Positions 8,962 through 17,689 of a stretch of 64,000 nucleotides of DNA are shown here, piece after piece. Made by a program: the position numbers and the translations under genes. Numbering within the stretch: the first letter of the stretch is position 1; every line of letters begins with the position of its first letter. Below the pieces are notes generated by a model. That model was not told the origin of the DNA. It did not search any database and saw only the letters and a list, made by a program, of their open reading frames with translations. Source of the DNA: Deltaproteobacteria bacterium (GTDB taxonomy: Bacteria; Desulfobacterota; Syntrophorhabdia; Syntrophorhabdales; Syntrophorhabdaceae); assembly GCA_029777945.1 (NCBI GenBank), contig JAKORG010000025.1:32152-96151 (forward strand), written 5' to 3'.

Positions 8962-9750
8962 TTACAGCATCCTTTCCCATTGTATGTCATTTCCTACAGC
9001 AATATAAACGTAACTGTCTTTTGTTTTATATACACTTACAGGTGCAAAAAATTCATGGGTGTTGCCCCTTCTTGTTATTTTCTTGTTAAAGGATTTTGTC
9101 TGTGTTATCGGCACAGTAAGCCATGAGGTTGTGCTTTGGAACATGGATAAATCAATCCTTGAGCCTTCACCGGTTACAGCCTTTTTGTATAGGGCTTTCA
9201 TGATAAGGCCATATGCATGTTCGCTTGTGCCCATATCAGGTAAAGGCACACCAATCACATAGGGTGGTCCATTTTTATCACCTGTCAGATCCATAAGACC
9301 ACCCCTTGCTTGAAGAATCGGGTCATAGGCAGCCTCATTGCTTTGAGGTCCAAAACCTGTAAGCCCTACCCAGATAATATCTTTTTTTATGGATTTTACA
9401 GTTTCATAATCTATACCGAGTTTTTTATAATTTCTTGGTAACTGGTTTGTAGCGAATATATCCACATTTAGTTCTATAAGCAGCCTTTTAAATATTTCAG
9501 CACCTTCAGGTGTTCCCAAGTCAAGAGTAATAGCTTCTTTGTTGCAATTTATTGCAAGAAAATAGGTATACATCCTGTCTTCATTAAGCCTGTTTTCACC
9601 CACCCTTCTGTTTGGGTCACCATAAACAGGGTGTTCCATTCTTATTACCCTTATGCCATCTAAAGATAACCTGTAAGATAGATAAGGCAGGACTGTAGCC
9701 TGTTCAAGCGAAAGCATTGTTATGTTTTTAAAGATTTCATGGTCCTCCAT
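8962..9750 (-). CDS. CaiB/BaiF (family III) CoA-transferase, N-terminal part, ends at in-frame TAA
   Basis: Family III CoA-transferase, which moves CoA between carboxylic acids through an Asp-bound acyl intermediate. Visible features are the N-terminal VIRMEHPVYGDPNRR motif, NKEAITLDLGTPEG, VGLTGFGPQ, YDPILQARGG and the candidate catalytic Asp in PLPDMGTSE. Translation stops after WERML at a TAA (8964-8962), about two thirds of the usual length, and the rest of the protein follows in the same frame. The start ATG at 9750 has a strong GGGGGGAG ribosome binding site and is the first gene after the promoter at 9821-9793. It may be a recent pseudogene, a read-through case or an assembly error. 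In this operon it would be expected to activate the acid that feeds the mutase. Confidence 0.8.
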   Translation of the reverse strand: MEDHEIFKNITMLSLEQATVLPYLSYRLSLDGIRVIRMEHPVYGDPNRRVGENRLNEDRMYTYFLAINCNKEAITLDLGTPEGAEIFKRLLIELNVDIFATNQLPRNYKKLGIDYETVKSIKKDIIWVGLTGFGPQSNEAAYDPILQARGGLMDLTGDKNGPPYVIGVPLPDMGTSEHAYGLIMKALYKKAVTGEGSRIDLSMFQSTTSWLTVPITQTKSFNKKITRRGNTHEFFAPVSVYKTKDSYVYIAVGNDIQWERML

Positions 9751-9766
9751 AGCTCCCCCCTTTGCA

Positions 9767-9780
9767 TACTGTATACAAAA
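9767..9780. promoter_or_regulatory. Putative GntR operator, downstream of the caiB-operon promoter
   Basis: The 14-mer TACTGTATACAAAA carries the palindrome TGTATACA (9770-9777). It lies between the -10 element and the ribosome binding site of the minus-strand CoA-transferase gene. The identical 14-mer occurs at 40891-40904 just after another promoter, and a close variant at 38346-38360. TGTATACA-type palindromes are typical of FCD GntR repressors, and such a gene lies in this operon. Binding is inferred. Confidence 0.6.
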
Positions 9781-9792
9781 TTTTTATTGCAA

Positions 9793-9821
9793 ACTATATT
9801 ATCCTTAATTATTTTTGTCAA
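9793..9821 (-). promoter_or_regulatory. Sigma-70 promoter of the caiB-gntR-meaB-mutase-hyu operon
   Basis: On the minus strand TTGACA (9821-9816) is followed by a 17-base spacer and TATAGT (9798-9793), nearly the consensus. It is flanked by two GTATAC palindromes, one just upstream of the -35 box (9823-9840) and one near the expected transcription start (9767-9780), an arrangement suited to repression. Confidence 0.75.
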
Positions 9822-9822
9822 G

Positions 9823-9840
9823 AAATTTGTATACGAAATT
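9823..9840. promoter_or_regulatory. Putative GntR operator, upstream of the -35 box
   Basis: Imperfect palindrome AAATTTGTATACGAAATT centred on GTATAC (9829-9834), with symmetric AA..TT outer arms. It lies within 2-20 bases of the -35 box of the caiB-operon promoter. It shares the GTATAC core with the operator candidates at 9767, 38346 and 40891. Confidence 0.5.
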
Positions 9841-9855
9841 TATATTTGAGCCACC

Positions 9856-9885
9856 TTGACATAAATACAGGCCAGTAATTAAATT
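9856..9885 (+). promoter_or_regulatory. Possible promoter of the glycosyltransferase operon
   Basis: Plus-strand TTGACA (9856-9861), then 18 bases and TAAATT (9880-9885, 4 of 6 matches to the -10 consensus), about 100 bp before the first glycosyltransferase gene. It is divergent from the caiB-operon promoter. An AT-rich stretch (9886-9900) follows. Confidence 0.4.
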
Positions 9886-9985
9886 AAAATATATATAAAA
9901 ATTTGCCCTTTTTGCTATACCTCATGGGCTTTTTATTGATTATAGAGATCCAGTAATCATAAAAAGGTTCAATGGAGGTGATACA

Positions 9986-12343
9986 ATGGCAAAAAGATTT
10001 ACTGGGATAGAGCGAGCAAGCTCTACTGGAGATATTTACTTTATCAGCACCTATCCACCCAGAAACTGCGGAATAGCAACCTTTACAAGTGATTTATCCC
10101 ATGCAGTAGGTGAAGAGTTAGGAAACGAACATATCCATATTGTAGCCATAAACAACAGGGCTGAAGGCTATGATTATCCAGAAGAGGTTTCATTCGAGAT
10201 ATCTCAAAACCAAATACACGATTATAGGCTTGCAGCTGAATATATAAATCTATCCAATGCAAAAGTTGTGTCTGTTCAACATGAATTCGGCATATTCGGC
10301 GGTGAGAAAGGCATATATATAACCCACCTCTTAGCAAATTTAAAAAAACCAGTTGTTACAACCCTCCATACAGTACTTAAAAACCCTGAAGATGAATATA
10401 AAAGGGTCCTTATAGAAGTTGCAAAGCTTTCTCAAAGGCTTGTAGTTATGAGCCATCAAGCAGAGGATATTCTACAAGACGTATATGGTATACCAAAGGA
10501 AAAGATTCGTTTTATACATCATGGCGTGCCCGATGTTGCTTTTGTTGATCCAAACTTTTATAAAGACAGGTTTAATGTTGATGGAAGGTTTGTTATTTTA
10601 ACTTTTGGATTAATAAATCCTAATAAAGGTATTGAAACGGTGATTCATGCCTTACCAAAGGTAGTGGAAAAATATCCTGATGTTGCTTATATTGTCCTTG
10701 GTGCAACCCATCCAGAGATTAAAAAACAGTTCGGTGAAGCCTATCGTCTTTCTCTTCAGAGAAAGGTAAAAGAATTGGGTTTAGAGAAACATGTGTTTTT
10801 TCATAATCGCTTTGTGACCCTCGAGGAGTTATGTGAATTTATAGGTGCATCAGATATTTATATTACACCTTATCTTTCAAAAGAACAGATAACAAGCGGG
10901 ACCCTTGCATATGCATTGGGTATGGGAAAGGCTGTTATTTCGACTCCTTACTGGTATGCCCAGGAAATGCTTGGAGATGGAAGAGGTAGGCTTGTAGGGT
11001 TCAATGATTCTAATGCAATGGCAGAGGCAATAATAGATCTTATAGAAAATGAAAGAGAAAGACATGCCATGAGAAAGAGGGCTTATGAATTTGGAAGGAA
11101 CATGACATGGAAATGTGTTGCAAGACAATATATAGAATTATTTAGAGAGGCCATGGGCATATATGAAAAAAAATCAGATACATATATAATCAAGGGTCAT
11201 TTTGTTCCACAGGATTCAGTGCCTGAAATAAATATGTCTCACATGTTTAGACTGACCGATGATACAGGCATACTGCAGCACTCTTGTTACGGTATCCCTG
11301 ATAGAAGATTTGGATATTCCACAGACGATGTTGCCCGTGCCTTGGTGGTAGCACTTATGGCATACCATCAATTAAAAGATGAAAGCCTTTTAAAACTTGC
11401 TAATACCTATATTGCCTTTTTAAAACATGCTCAAATAGAAAATGGCAGATTTCATAATTTTATGGATTATACAAGGCGTTTTTTAGATGAAGAGGGTAGT
11501 GAAGATACCTTTGGCAGGGCTTTATGGGGTCTTGGTTATGCAGTCAAATACGGTCCGTCCGATTGGTTTAGAATGCTTGCAAGAGAACTTTTTGAAAAAG
11601 CAATAGCAAGTTTAGACCTTCATCATCCTATGGCAAAGGCGTATGCTATAAATGGTTTCTATTATTATTTGCAGAGATATGGCGGGGCAACATCTGCAAA
11701 AAGGATTATGCATAACCTTGCTGATTCTTTGAAAACTGCCTATAATGATTTAAAGAAAAAAGGCTGGCCATGGTTTAGCGAATCTGTAACTTATGGCAAT
11801 GCAAAATTACCGCAGGCAATGCTTCTTGTGTATAAGGTCTTTGAAGACCAAGAATTTAAAAATATAGGTCTCGAAAGCCTTGATTTTATCACAAAGGCAT
11901 TTTTTAATGGTAACTATTTTGATTTCATAGGTAATCAATACTGGTTTGAAGAAAAAAACGGTAAGTCTGTATACGATCAGCAACCTATTGAGGGAGGCTA
12001 TGCTGTAGAGGCATATGTAACTGCTTATGAAATCACAGGGAATAAAAAATATTTCGAACTTGCTAAAAGTGCCTTTGATTGGTTTTTCGGTAAAAACAGG
12101 CTTGGCGTATCCTTATATGATTTTTCAACAGGTGCATGCTATGACGGTCTTACCCCATTTGGACCGAATCTGAATCAAGGTGCTGAATCGTTAATCGCTT
12201 TTCTCCTTGCGAATCTCATCATGTCACAGCAGGAGGTTTTAAATTCTCTTCTAAATAAAGACATAAACATGGGAATAAATAAGAACATCACCGATGTAGA
12301 TAGTGATGTTTTTTTAAAAGAGAATAAGGTATTAAGGGTATGA
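9986..12343 (+). CDS. GT4 glycosyltransferase fused to a C-terminal alpha/alpha-toroid-like domain
   Basis: Two-part protein of 785 residues. Residues about 15-395 form a GT4 (glycosyltransferase group 1) GT-B fold: NCGIATFTSDL near the start, VSVQHEFGIFGGEKG, the LTFGLINPNKGIE sugar-nucleotide domain entry, ITPYLSKEQITSGTLAYALG and the nucleotide-sugar-binding region. Residues about 415-760 are helical and rich in aromatic residues (DDVARALVVAL, LWGLGYAVKYG, INGFYYYLQRYGG), resembling the alpha/alpha toroid of glycoside hydrolases and epimerases. The ATG follows TGGAGGTGAT. It overlaps the second glycosyltransferase gene by 4 bp (ATGA) and leads an operon that ends with a GH130 enzyme, suggesting synthesis and turnover of a mannose-like oligosaccharide. 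The product is unknown. Confidence 0.85.
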   Translation: MAKRFTGIERASSTGDIYFISTYPPRNCGIATFTSDLSHAVGEELGNEHIHIVAINNRAEGYDYPEEVSFEISQNQIHDYRLAAEYINLSNAKVVSVQHEFGIFGGEKGIYITHLLANLKKPVVTTLHTVLKNPEDEYKRVLIEVAKLSQRLVVMSHQAEDILQDVYGIPKEKIRFIHHGVPDVAFVDPNFYKDRFNVDGRFVILTFGLINPNKGIETVIHALPKVVEKYPDVAYIVLGATHPEIKKQFGEAYRLSLQRKVKELGLEKHVFFHNRFVTLEELCEFIGASDIYITPYLSKEQITSGTLAYALGMGKAVISTPYWYAQEMLGDGRGRLVGFNDSNAMAEAIIDLIENERERHAMRKRAYEFGRNMTWKCVARQYIELFREAMGIYEKKSDTYIIKGHFVPQDSVPEINMSHMFRLTDDTGILQHSCYGIPDRRFGYSTDDVARALVVALMAYHQLKDESLLKLANTYIAFLKHAQIENGRFHNFMDYTRRFLDEEGSEDTFGRALWGLGYAVKYGPSDWFRMLARELFEKAIASLDLHHPMAKAYAINGFYYYLQRYGGATSAKRIMHNLADSLKTAYNDLKKKGWPWFSESVTYGNAKLPQAMLLVYKVFEDQEFKNIGLESLDFITKAFFNGNYFDFIGNQYWFEEKNGKSVYDQQPIEGGYAVEAYVTAYEITGNKKYFELAKSAFDWFFGKNRLGVSLYDFSTGACYDGLTPFGPNLNQGAESLIAFLLANLIMSQQEVLNSLLNKDINMGINKNITDVDSDVFLKENKVLRV

Positions 12344-13578
12344 AAAAAAAGGATAATGCGCCTATAGTTATGATATCGAGTTATCCGCCAAGGCTATGCG
12401 GAATAGCTACGTTTACCGAAGAGGCAAGGGAATTTATTCGCAAGAACCATCCAGAAAGAGATGTTTTAGTGATTAGCCATATTGATGGTGAGGGTGAAGG
12501 GGTTTTCCCTATAATTGATATGTCTATACGCAACTGGTGGAAAATTGTAGCTGAAAAAATCAAAAAATTGAAACCTTATGTAGTCCATGTTGAACATGAA
12601 TATGGACTTTATGAGTATTATGACAAAAGGGGTATTGGAGACGGTAATGAAGGCTTTTTAAGGCTTTTAGAGGCAATAGGAGAGTTTCCCATCATTGTTG
12701 AGCCTCATACCATTCACGGACGAATGAGAGATTTTGAGGCTGATTTTGTTTACCGTATGTGTGAATTGAGCGATATAGTGCTTTTTAAGTGTCATTATCA
12801 GAAATGGCGACTTGATTGGTCATTTTCAATAAGGGGGTGGAAGACACCTTTAAATATAATGGTTGTGCCTCATGGCGCAAGAACTGATAAAAGATGGGGA
12901 CCAGAGGAGATACCAAAACTAAAAGAAGAGATAGGCCTAACATGTTTACCCCACATTGGAGAACATCTCGTTGGACTTGTTGGTTGGGTTCAGTCAAATA
13001 AAAGATGGGACATTCTTATCTCAATGTGGGAAGAGATTACGACCACCATTGAAAAACAAACAAACCAGCACTGGGATTTACTTGCGGCAGGTGCTATGAG
13101 GGATATAAATGATCTGAAAGAATATGAAAAATATAAAGCCCAGGTAGAATTTCTTGCAAAAAAAGGTTTTGCCCATTATTACGAATTTATTCCAAGGGGA
13201 GAGATGTATTATAAAGTAATGGCTATTTGTGATTTTATAGTAATACCTTCTATTGATGAGACTCAATCAGGCACCTTGGCAAGGGTCATTGCATTAAATA
13301 AACCTTTTATTACTACAGCACCCATGGAAGGTCTAACGGCCCAGGCAATAGAGAGCGAAGGCGGTCTATTGTTTACTACAAAAGATATGTTAAAAAAACA
13401 GGTTATAAGACTGGCATGCGATGAAAGATTGAGGTTTGAGTTAGGTGAAAACTTGAAAAAATATCTCGAAAATACTGTTGCATGGGAGAAGGTGGCTAAT
13501 CAGTATGATGAGGCATATAATCTTGCAAGGGAAGCAAAGAAAAAAGGCATAAGAATTGAATTACCCCTTGAATTTTAA
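12340..13578 (+). CDS. GT4-like glycosyltransferase
   Basis: Cytoplasmic glycosyltransferase of 412 residues, related to the N-terminal half of the preceding gene: both open with a YPPR-CGIATFT motif and share HVEHEYGLY / VQHEFGIFGGEKG-like segments. The C-terminal half has LVGLVGWVQSNKRWDILISMWE and a PSIDETQSGTLARVIALNKP motif that corresponds to the donor-binding region. The pair may have arisen by duplication. Its ATG overlaps the previous TGA by 4 bases, and the GH130 gene starts 2 bases after its stop, so the three are one transcript. Acceptor and donor cannot be told from the sequence. Confidence 0.82.
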   Translation: MKKKDNAPIVMISSYPPRLCGIATFTEEAREFIRKNHPERDVLVISHIDGEGEGVFPIIDMSIRNWWKIVAEKIKKLKPYVVHVEHEYGLYEYYDKRGIGDGNEGFLRLLEAIGEFPIIVEPHTIHGRMRDFEADFVYRMCELSDIVLFKCHYQKWRLDWSFSIRGWKTPLNIMVVPHGARTDKRWGPEEIPKLKEEIGLTCLPHIGEHLVGLVGWVQSNKRWDILISMWEEITTTIEKQTNQHWDLLAAGAMRDINDLKEYEKYKAQVEFLAKKGFAHYYEFIPRGEMYYKVMAICDFIVIPSIDETQSGTLARVIALNKPFITTAPMEGLTAQAIESEGGLLFTTKDMLKKQVIRLACDERLRFELGENLKKYLENTVAWEKVANQYDEAYNLAREAKKKGIRIELPLEF

Positions 13579-13580
13579 AA

Positions 13581-14540
13581 ATGAGCATGGATGAAGGAAT
13601 AATTACAAAAAAAGCCCATCTGTTTGAAAGAAACCCTGCAAATCCCATACTCGATGCAAATATGTGGCCCTATAAGGTCAATTCTGTATTTAATCCAGGT
13701 GCTATTGAGGTAAAAGGGGAAATACTTCTTCTTGTGAGGGTTGAGGATTTAAGGGGTATTTCGCACTTTAGCACTGCAAGGAGTAAAAACGGCGTTTCAG
13801 ACTGGAAGATTGACCCATATCCTGTAATGGTGCCTGAGCCTGAAATTCATCCTGAAGAGGTCTGGGGAATTGAGGATCCAAGGATTGTCTGGATTGAGGA
13901 AAAACAGAGCTGGTTTATAAGCTATACGGCATATTCAAGAGGTGGTCCCCTTGTTTGTCTCGCAGAGACAAAAGACTTTAAATCCTTTAAAAGATTGGGG
14001 CCTGTCATGCCACCTGAAGACAAAGACGCTGCATTATTTCCAAAAAGATTTGGCGGCAGATGGGCTATGTTGCACAGGCCTGTTACAACATATTTCCAGG
14101 GAAGAGGTCATATATGGCTTTCTTTTTCACCGGATATGAAACACTGGGGTGACCACCAGATAATTTTGGAGGCAAGAGAAGGTGCATGGTGGGATGCATA
14201 TAAGATTGGTCTTGGCCCACCACCTATGGAAACAGAGAAGGGATGGCTGATACTTTATCACGGCGTGAGGCAGACTGCATCAGGAAGTATATATAGATTG
14301 GGATTGGCGCTACTTGATTTAGATGACCCAAGAAAGGTTATAAAAAGGGGTGATACATGGGTTTTTGGGCCTGAAGAACCATATGAGAGGATAGGGGACG
14401 TGGGTAATGTAGTTTTTTCCTGTGGCTGGGTTTATGATAAAAATGACGATTCAATAAAAATGTACTATGGTGCAGCAGATACTTCCATCTGTATTGCCGA
14501 AGCCAAATTGAATAGATTGCTCGATTATCTTCTCAAATAA
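13581..14540 (+). CDS. GH130-family glycoside phosphorylase/hydrolase
   Basis: Five-bladed beta-propeller enzyme of family GH130, 319 residues (typical length). Visible family features are NSVFNPGAI at the first blade, LLLVRVED, GIEDPRIVWI with the Asp expected to be the proton donor, DAALFPKR and MLHRP for phosphate/sugar binding, and LILYHGVR. Characterised GH130 enzymes are mostly beta-mannoside phosphorylases (beta-1,4 or beta-1,2), with some hydrolases. Being cotranscribed with two GT4 glycosyltransferases suggests it trims or recycles the oligosaccharide they make. No signal peptide is present, so it acts in the cytoplasm. Start ATG is 2 bases after the preceding stop; a second ATG two codons later is possible. 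Confidence 0.87.
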   Translation: MSMDEGIITKKAHLFERNPANPILDANMWPYKVNSVFNPGAIEVKGEILLLVRVEDLRGISHFSTARSKNGVSDWKIDPYPVMVPEPEIHPEEVWGIEDPRIVWIEEKQSWFISYTAYSRGGPLVCLAETKDFKSFKRLGPVMPPEDKDAALFPKRFGGRWAMLHRPVTTYFQGRGHIWLSFSPDMKHWGDHQIILEAREGAWWDAYKIGLGPPPMETEKGWLILYHGVRQTASGSIYRLGLALLDLDDPRKVIKRGDTWVFGPEEPYERIGDVGNVVFSCGWVYDKNDDSIKMYYGAADTSICIAEAKLNRLLDYLLK

Positions 14541-14651
14541 TCTACTTGTTTACTCCATAACCAATTTTTCGTTAAAAGTTTTCAGATAAAAAATTATTTT
14601 TATTCATCTTTACTATCACCAATCACGTATTGATGAGTTTAAAAAAAATAG

Positions 14652-14680
14652 TTGTCTAAGATATTTTTTTTAGTTAGAAT
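14652..14680 (+). promoter_or_regulatory. Promoter of the hut-liv operon
   Basis: TTGTCT (14652-14657), 17-base spacer, TAGAAT (14675-14680), 36 bp before the hutU ATG. It is the only good -35/-10 pair in the 175-bp gap after the GH130 gene. The gap otherwise holds AT-rich sequence with no clear terminator. Confidence 0.6.
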
Positions 14681-14715
14681 TGTTTCATGTCAAAAAGCAG
14701 GAGGGGTACTTAATC

Positions 14716-16749
14716 ATGTTTACCAATGATGACATTGTAAAGGCAATGACTATAAGACTTGATATGGTAGTCAAGGACTTGCCTTCGCCGCCATCTTTTA
14801 AAGAGGGTATCAGAAGGACACCAAAAAGGGAATTTACCCTCAATAAGGAAGAGACAATCCTTGCCCTGAAAAATGCGCTCAGATACATACCTGAAAAGTG
14901 GCATAGGAAATTAGCGCCGGAATTTCTTAACGAACTTATGACAATGGGACGCATTTATGGTTATCGTTTTAGGCCTCATGAAAGAATAAAGGGAGAGGCA
15001 ATTGACAAATACAAGGGGAGATGTATTGAAGGCAAAGCAATTCAGGTCATGATTGATAACAATCTTGACTTTGATGTAGCTCTATATCCCTATGAGCTTG
15101 TAACATACGGTGAGACAGGGCAGGTATGCCAAAACTGGATGCAATATCGTCTCATAAAGGCATATCTGGAAATCATCACACAAAATCAGACCCTTGTCAT
15201 TGAATCTGGGCATCCCCTTGGACTTTTCCGCTCATCTCCAAATGCACCAAGGGTTATTATTACAAATGGTCTTATGGTGGGTATGTTTGACAATCAGGAA
15301 AATTTTCAAAGGGCTGCCCAGCTTGGTGTGGCAAACTACGGTCAGATGACCGCTGGCGGTTTTATGTACATAGGCCCTCAGGGAATAGTTCACGGGACAT
15401 ACTCGACAATTCTCAATGCTGCAAGGCTAAAATACAAACTACCAATTGATAGTGATATGAAAGGGATACTCTTTGTTTCATCAGGTCTTGGTGGAATGAG
15501 TGGTGCACAGGGTAAGGCCGTGGAGATTGCCAACGGTGTCGCAATTATTGCCGAGGTAGACCAATCAAGAATCAAGACAAGGCTTTCACAGGGCTGGATA
15601 AAAGAGGTGGTTGATTCACCTGAAGATGCCTTCAAAAAGGCAAAGGCATATCAGAAAGAAAAGAAAAAGGCGTCTATTGCATTCTATGGAAATATCGTTG
15701 ACCTTCTCCAGTATGCCGTTGATAATAACATAGATATAGACCTTCTTTCTGACCAGACATCGTGTCATGCTGTTTATGAAGGCGGATACTGTCCCCAGGG
15801 ATTGACCTTTGAAGAACGCACATCCCTTCTTATGAGTGATCCTTCCCGATTCAGGGCTCTTGTAGATAGATCTTTAAAAATACACTTTAACCTAATAAAA
15901 ACACTTGTGGAGAGGGGCACTTACTTTTTTGATTACGGGAACAGTTTCATGAAGACAGTGTATGATTCAGGGGTAAAAGAGATATGTAAAAACGGTATGG
16001 ATACAAAGGATGGTTTTATATTCCCATCCTATGTTGAAGATATTATGGGCCCTTTTCTTTTTGACCTCGGTTACGGGCCATTTAGGTGGGTATGCTTAAG
16101 CGGAAAGCCTGAGGATCTTGAAAAGACAGACAGAGCCGCCTTATCCTGCATTAACCCTGACCGGAGATTCCAGGATAGGGATAATTATATATGGATAAGG
16201 GATGCAAAGAAAAACAGGCTTGTGGTGGGAACGCAGGCACGGATCCTTTATCAGGATGCAGAGGGGAGAATGAAGATAGCCTTGAAATTCAATAAAATGG
16301 TAAGGAACAAAGAGATAGGTCCTGTAATGATCGGGAGGGACCATCACGATACAGGAGGCACTGATTCACCCTTCAGAGAGACTGCAAATATAAAGGACGG
16401 AAGTAACATCATGGCAGATATGGCAACGCAATGTTTTGCCGGTAATGCTGCAAGGGGTATGACACTGGTAGCTTTACATAATGGAGGTGGTGTGGGAATA
16501 GGAAAGGCAATCAACGGTGGCTTCGGTCTTGTCCTTGATGGTAGCAGAAGGGTAGATAGAATTATACGTCAGGCTATACCATGGGATGTTATGGGTGGAG
16601 TTGCACGGAGGGCATGGGCACGAAATACTGCATCCATAGAAACTGTTATTGAATATAACAGGTCAAGTGGTGGGCAGGACCATATTACACTCCCCTACTT
16701 TGCCGATGAGGATATGCTTCGCAGGGTCATAGAGAAAAGCATTTCTTAA
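14716..16749 (+). CDS. hutU: Urocanate hydratase (urocanase), long form
   Basis: Converts urocanate to 4-imidazolone-5-propionate in the cytoplasm using tightly bound NAD+ as electrophile. The protein has about 677 residues, the longer form seen in Bacteroidetes and clostridia-like lineages compared with about 550 in proteobacterial HutU. NAD-binding SSGLGGMSGAQGKA is clear, as are the ESGHPLG, DQTSCH and C-terminal GGGVGIGKAINGGFG motifs. The ATG at 14716 is chosen because AGGAGG lies about 11 bases before it; an in-frame ATG at 14680 falls in the promoter -10 region. First gene of the histidine-catabolic operon; histidine ammonia-lyase, which would make its substrate, is not in the window. 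Confidence 0.95.
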   Translation: MFTNDDIVKAMTIRLDMVVKDLPSPPSFKEGIRRTPKREFTLNKEETILALKNALRYIPEKWHRKLAPEFLNELMTMGRIYGYRFRPHERIKGEAIDKYKGRCIEGKAIQVMIDNNLDFDVALYPYELVTYGETGQVCQNWMQYRLIKAYLEIITQNQTLVIESGHPLGLFRSSPNAPRVIITNGLMVGMFDNQENFQRAAQLGVANYGQMTAGGFMYIGPQGIVHGTYSTILNAARLKYKLPIDSDMKGILFVSSGLGGMSGAQGKAVEIANGVAIIAEVDQSRIKTRLSQGWIKEVVDSPEDAFKKAKAYQKEKKKASIAFYGNIVDLLQYAVDNNIDIDLLSDQTSCHAVYEGGYCPQGLTFEERTSLLMSDPSRFRALVDRSLKIHFNLIKTLVERGTYFFDYGNSFMKTVYDSGVKEICKNGMDTKDGFIFPSYVEDIMGPFLFDLGYGPFRWVCLSGKPEDLEKTDRAALSCINPDRRFQDRDNYIWIRDAKKNRLVVGTQARILYQDAEGRMKIALKFNKMVRNKEIGPVMIGRDHHDTGGTDSPFRETANIKDGSNIMADMATQCFAGNAARGMTLVALHNGGGVGIGKAINGGFGLVLDGSRRVDRIIRQAIPWDVMGGVARRAWARNTASIETVIEYNRSSGGQDHITLPYFADEDMLRRVIEKSIS

Positions 16750-16750
16750 G

Positions 16751-16768
16751 GATTACCATAAGGTAATC
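16751..16768 (+). other. Small hairpin between hutU and ftcD
   Basis: Perfect 7-bp inverted repeat GATTACC / GGTAATC with an ATAA loop, starting one base after the hutU stop and followed by A-rich, not T-rich, sequence. It may stabilise or trim the mRNA; it does not look like an efficient terminator. Confidence 0.35.
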
Positions 16769-16792
16769 TATAAAAAAATATATGAGGTATGT

Positions 16793-17689
16793 ATGAACAG
16801 AATAGTAGAATCTGTCCCGAATTTTAGTGAAGGCAGGGACATGGAGAAGATTGAAAGGATTGTCTCATCCTTCAAGGGAAAGGAAGGTGTTAAATTACTG
16901 GGTTATCAAAAAGATGAGGATCACAACCGTCTTGTTATTACTGTTGTCGGTGAGCCTGAGGCATTAAAAGAGGCCATAATAGAGGCTGTGGGTAATGCCA
17001 TTAATTTAATTGACATGCGTTTTCATAAGGGTCAACATCCACGTATGGGTGCTGTTGATGTTATTCCCTTCATTCCGATAAAGAACATTACCATGGATGA
17101 GGCCATAAGCCTATCAAAAGAGGTTGCTGAATCTCTATGGGAAAAATATAAGCTTCCTTCCTTCCTTTATGAAGAATCAGCAACAGACCCTGCAAGAAAG
17201 GATCTGGCAAACATAAGAAAGGGCCAGTTCGAGGGGATGGCAGAAAAACTCAAATTACCTGAATGGAAACCTGATTATGGAGAAAGATCAATTCATCCCA
17301 CTGCAGGAGTAGTGGCAGTAGGGGCACGTATGCCTCTTATTGCCTTCAATGTGAATCTCGATACAGATAATATAGAGATTGCCAACACCATAGCAAAGGC
17401 AGTGAGACATTCAGGTGGAGGGCTTAGATATTGTAAGGCAATTGGTATTGAACTGAAAGAGAGAAGGATAACGCAGGTTTCAATGAATATGACGGATTTT
17501 ACAAAGACGCCCCTTTATAGGGCATTCGAGCTTATAAGGGTTGAGGCAAAAAGATATGGTGTTAATATAGTGGGCAGTGAAATAGTAGGTTTTGTGCCCA
17601 TGGAGGCCCTCGTTGATGTTGCCTCATACTATCTGGGGCTTGAGAACTTCAGTATCCAGCAGGTGCTGGAAGCAAGGATGATGGAGTGA
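16793..17689 (+). CDS. ftcD: Glutamate formimidoyltransferase
   Basis: Transfers the formimino group of N-formimino-L-glutamate to tetrahydrofolate, releasing glutamate. At 298 residues it corresponds to the formiminotransferase half of the bifunctional mammalian FTCD. Family motifs are ESVPNFSEGRD at the N-terminus, DEDHNRLVITVVG, RFHKGQHPRMGAVDVIPF and IVGSEIVGFVPMEAL. The cyclodeaminase half is encoded separately at 18957-19592. Its TGA overlaps the GTG start of hutI by 4 bases, indicating coupled translation. The position after hutU and before hutI fits the route histidine to urocanate to imidazolonepropionate to formiminoglutamate to glutamate. Confidence 0.95.
   Translation: MNRIVESVPNFSEGRDMEKIERIVSSFKGKEGVKLLGYQKDEDHNRLVITVVGEPEALKEAIIEAVGNAINLIDMRFHKGQHPRMGAVDVIPFIPIKNITMDEAISLSKEVAESLWEKYKLPSFLYEESATDPARKDLANIRKGQFEGMAEKLKLPEWKPDYGERSIHPTAGVVAVGARMPLIAFNVNLDTDNIEIANTIAKAVRHSGGGLRYCKAIGIELKERRITQVSMNMTDFTKTPLYRAFELIRVEAKRYGVNIVGSEIVGFVPMEALVDVASYYLGLENFSIQQVLEARMME

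Noticed and set aside
16751..16768. Terminator between hutU and ftcD
   Set aside because: The stem is only 7 bp, A+T-rich and followed by A-rich sequence; the next gene clearly belongs to the same operon.
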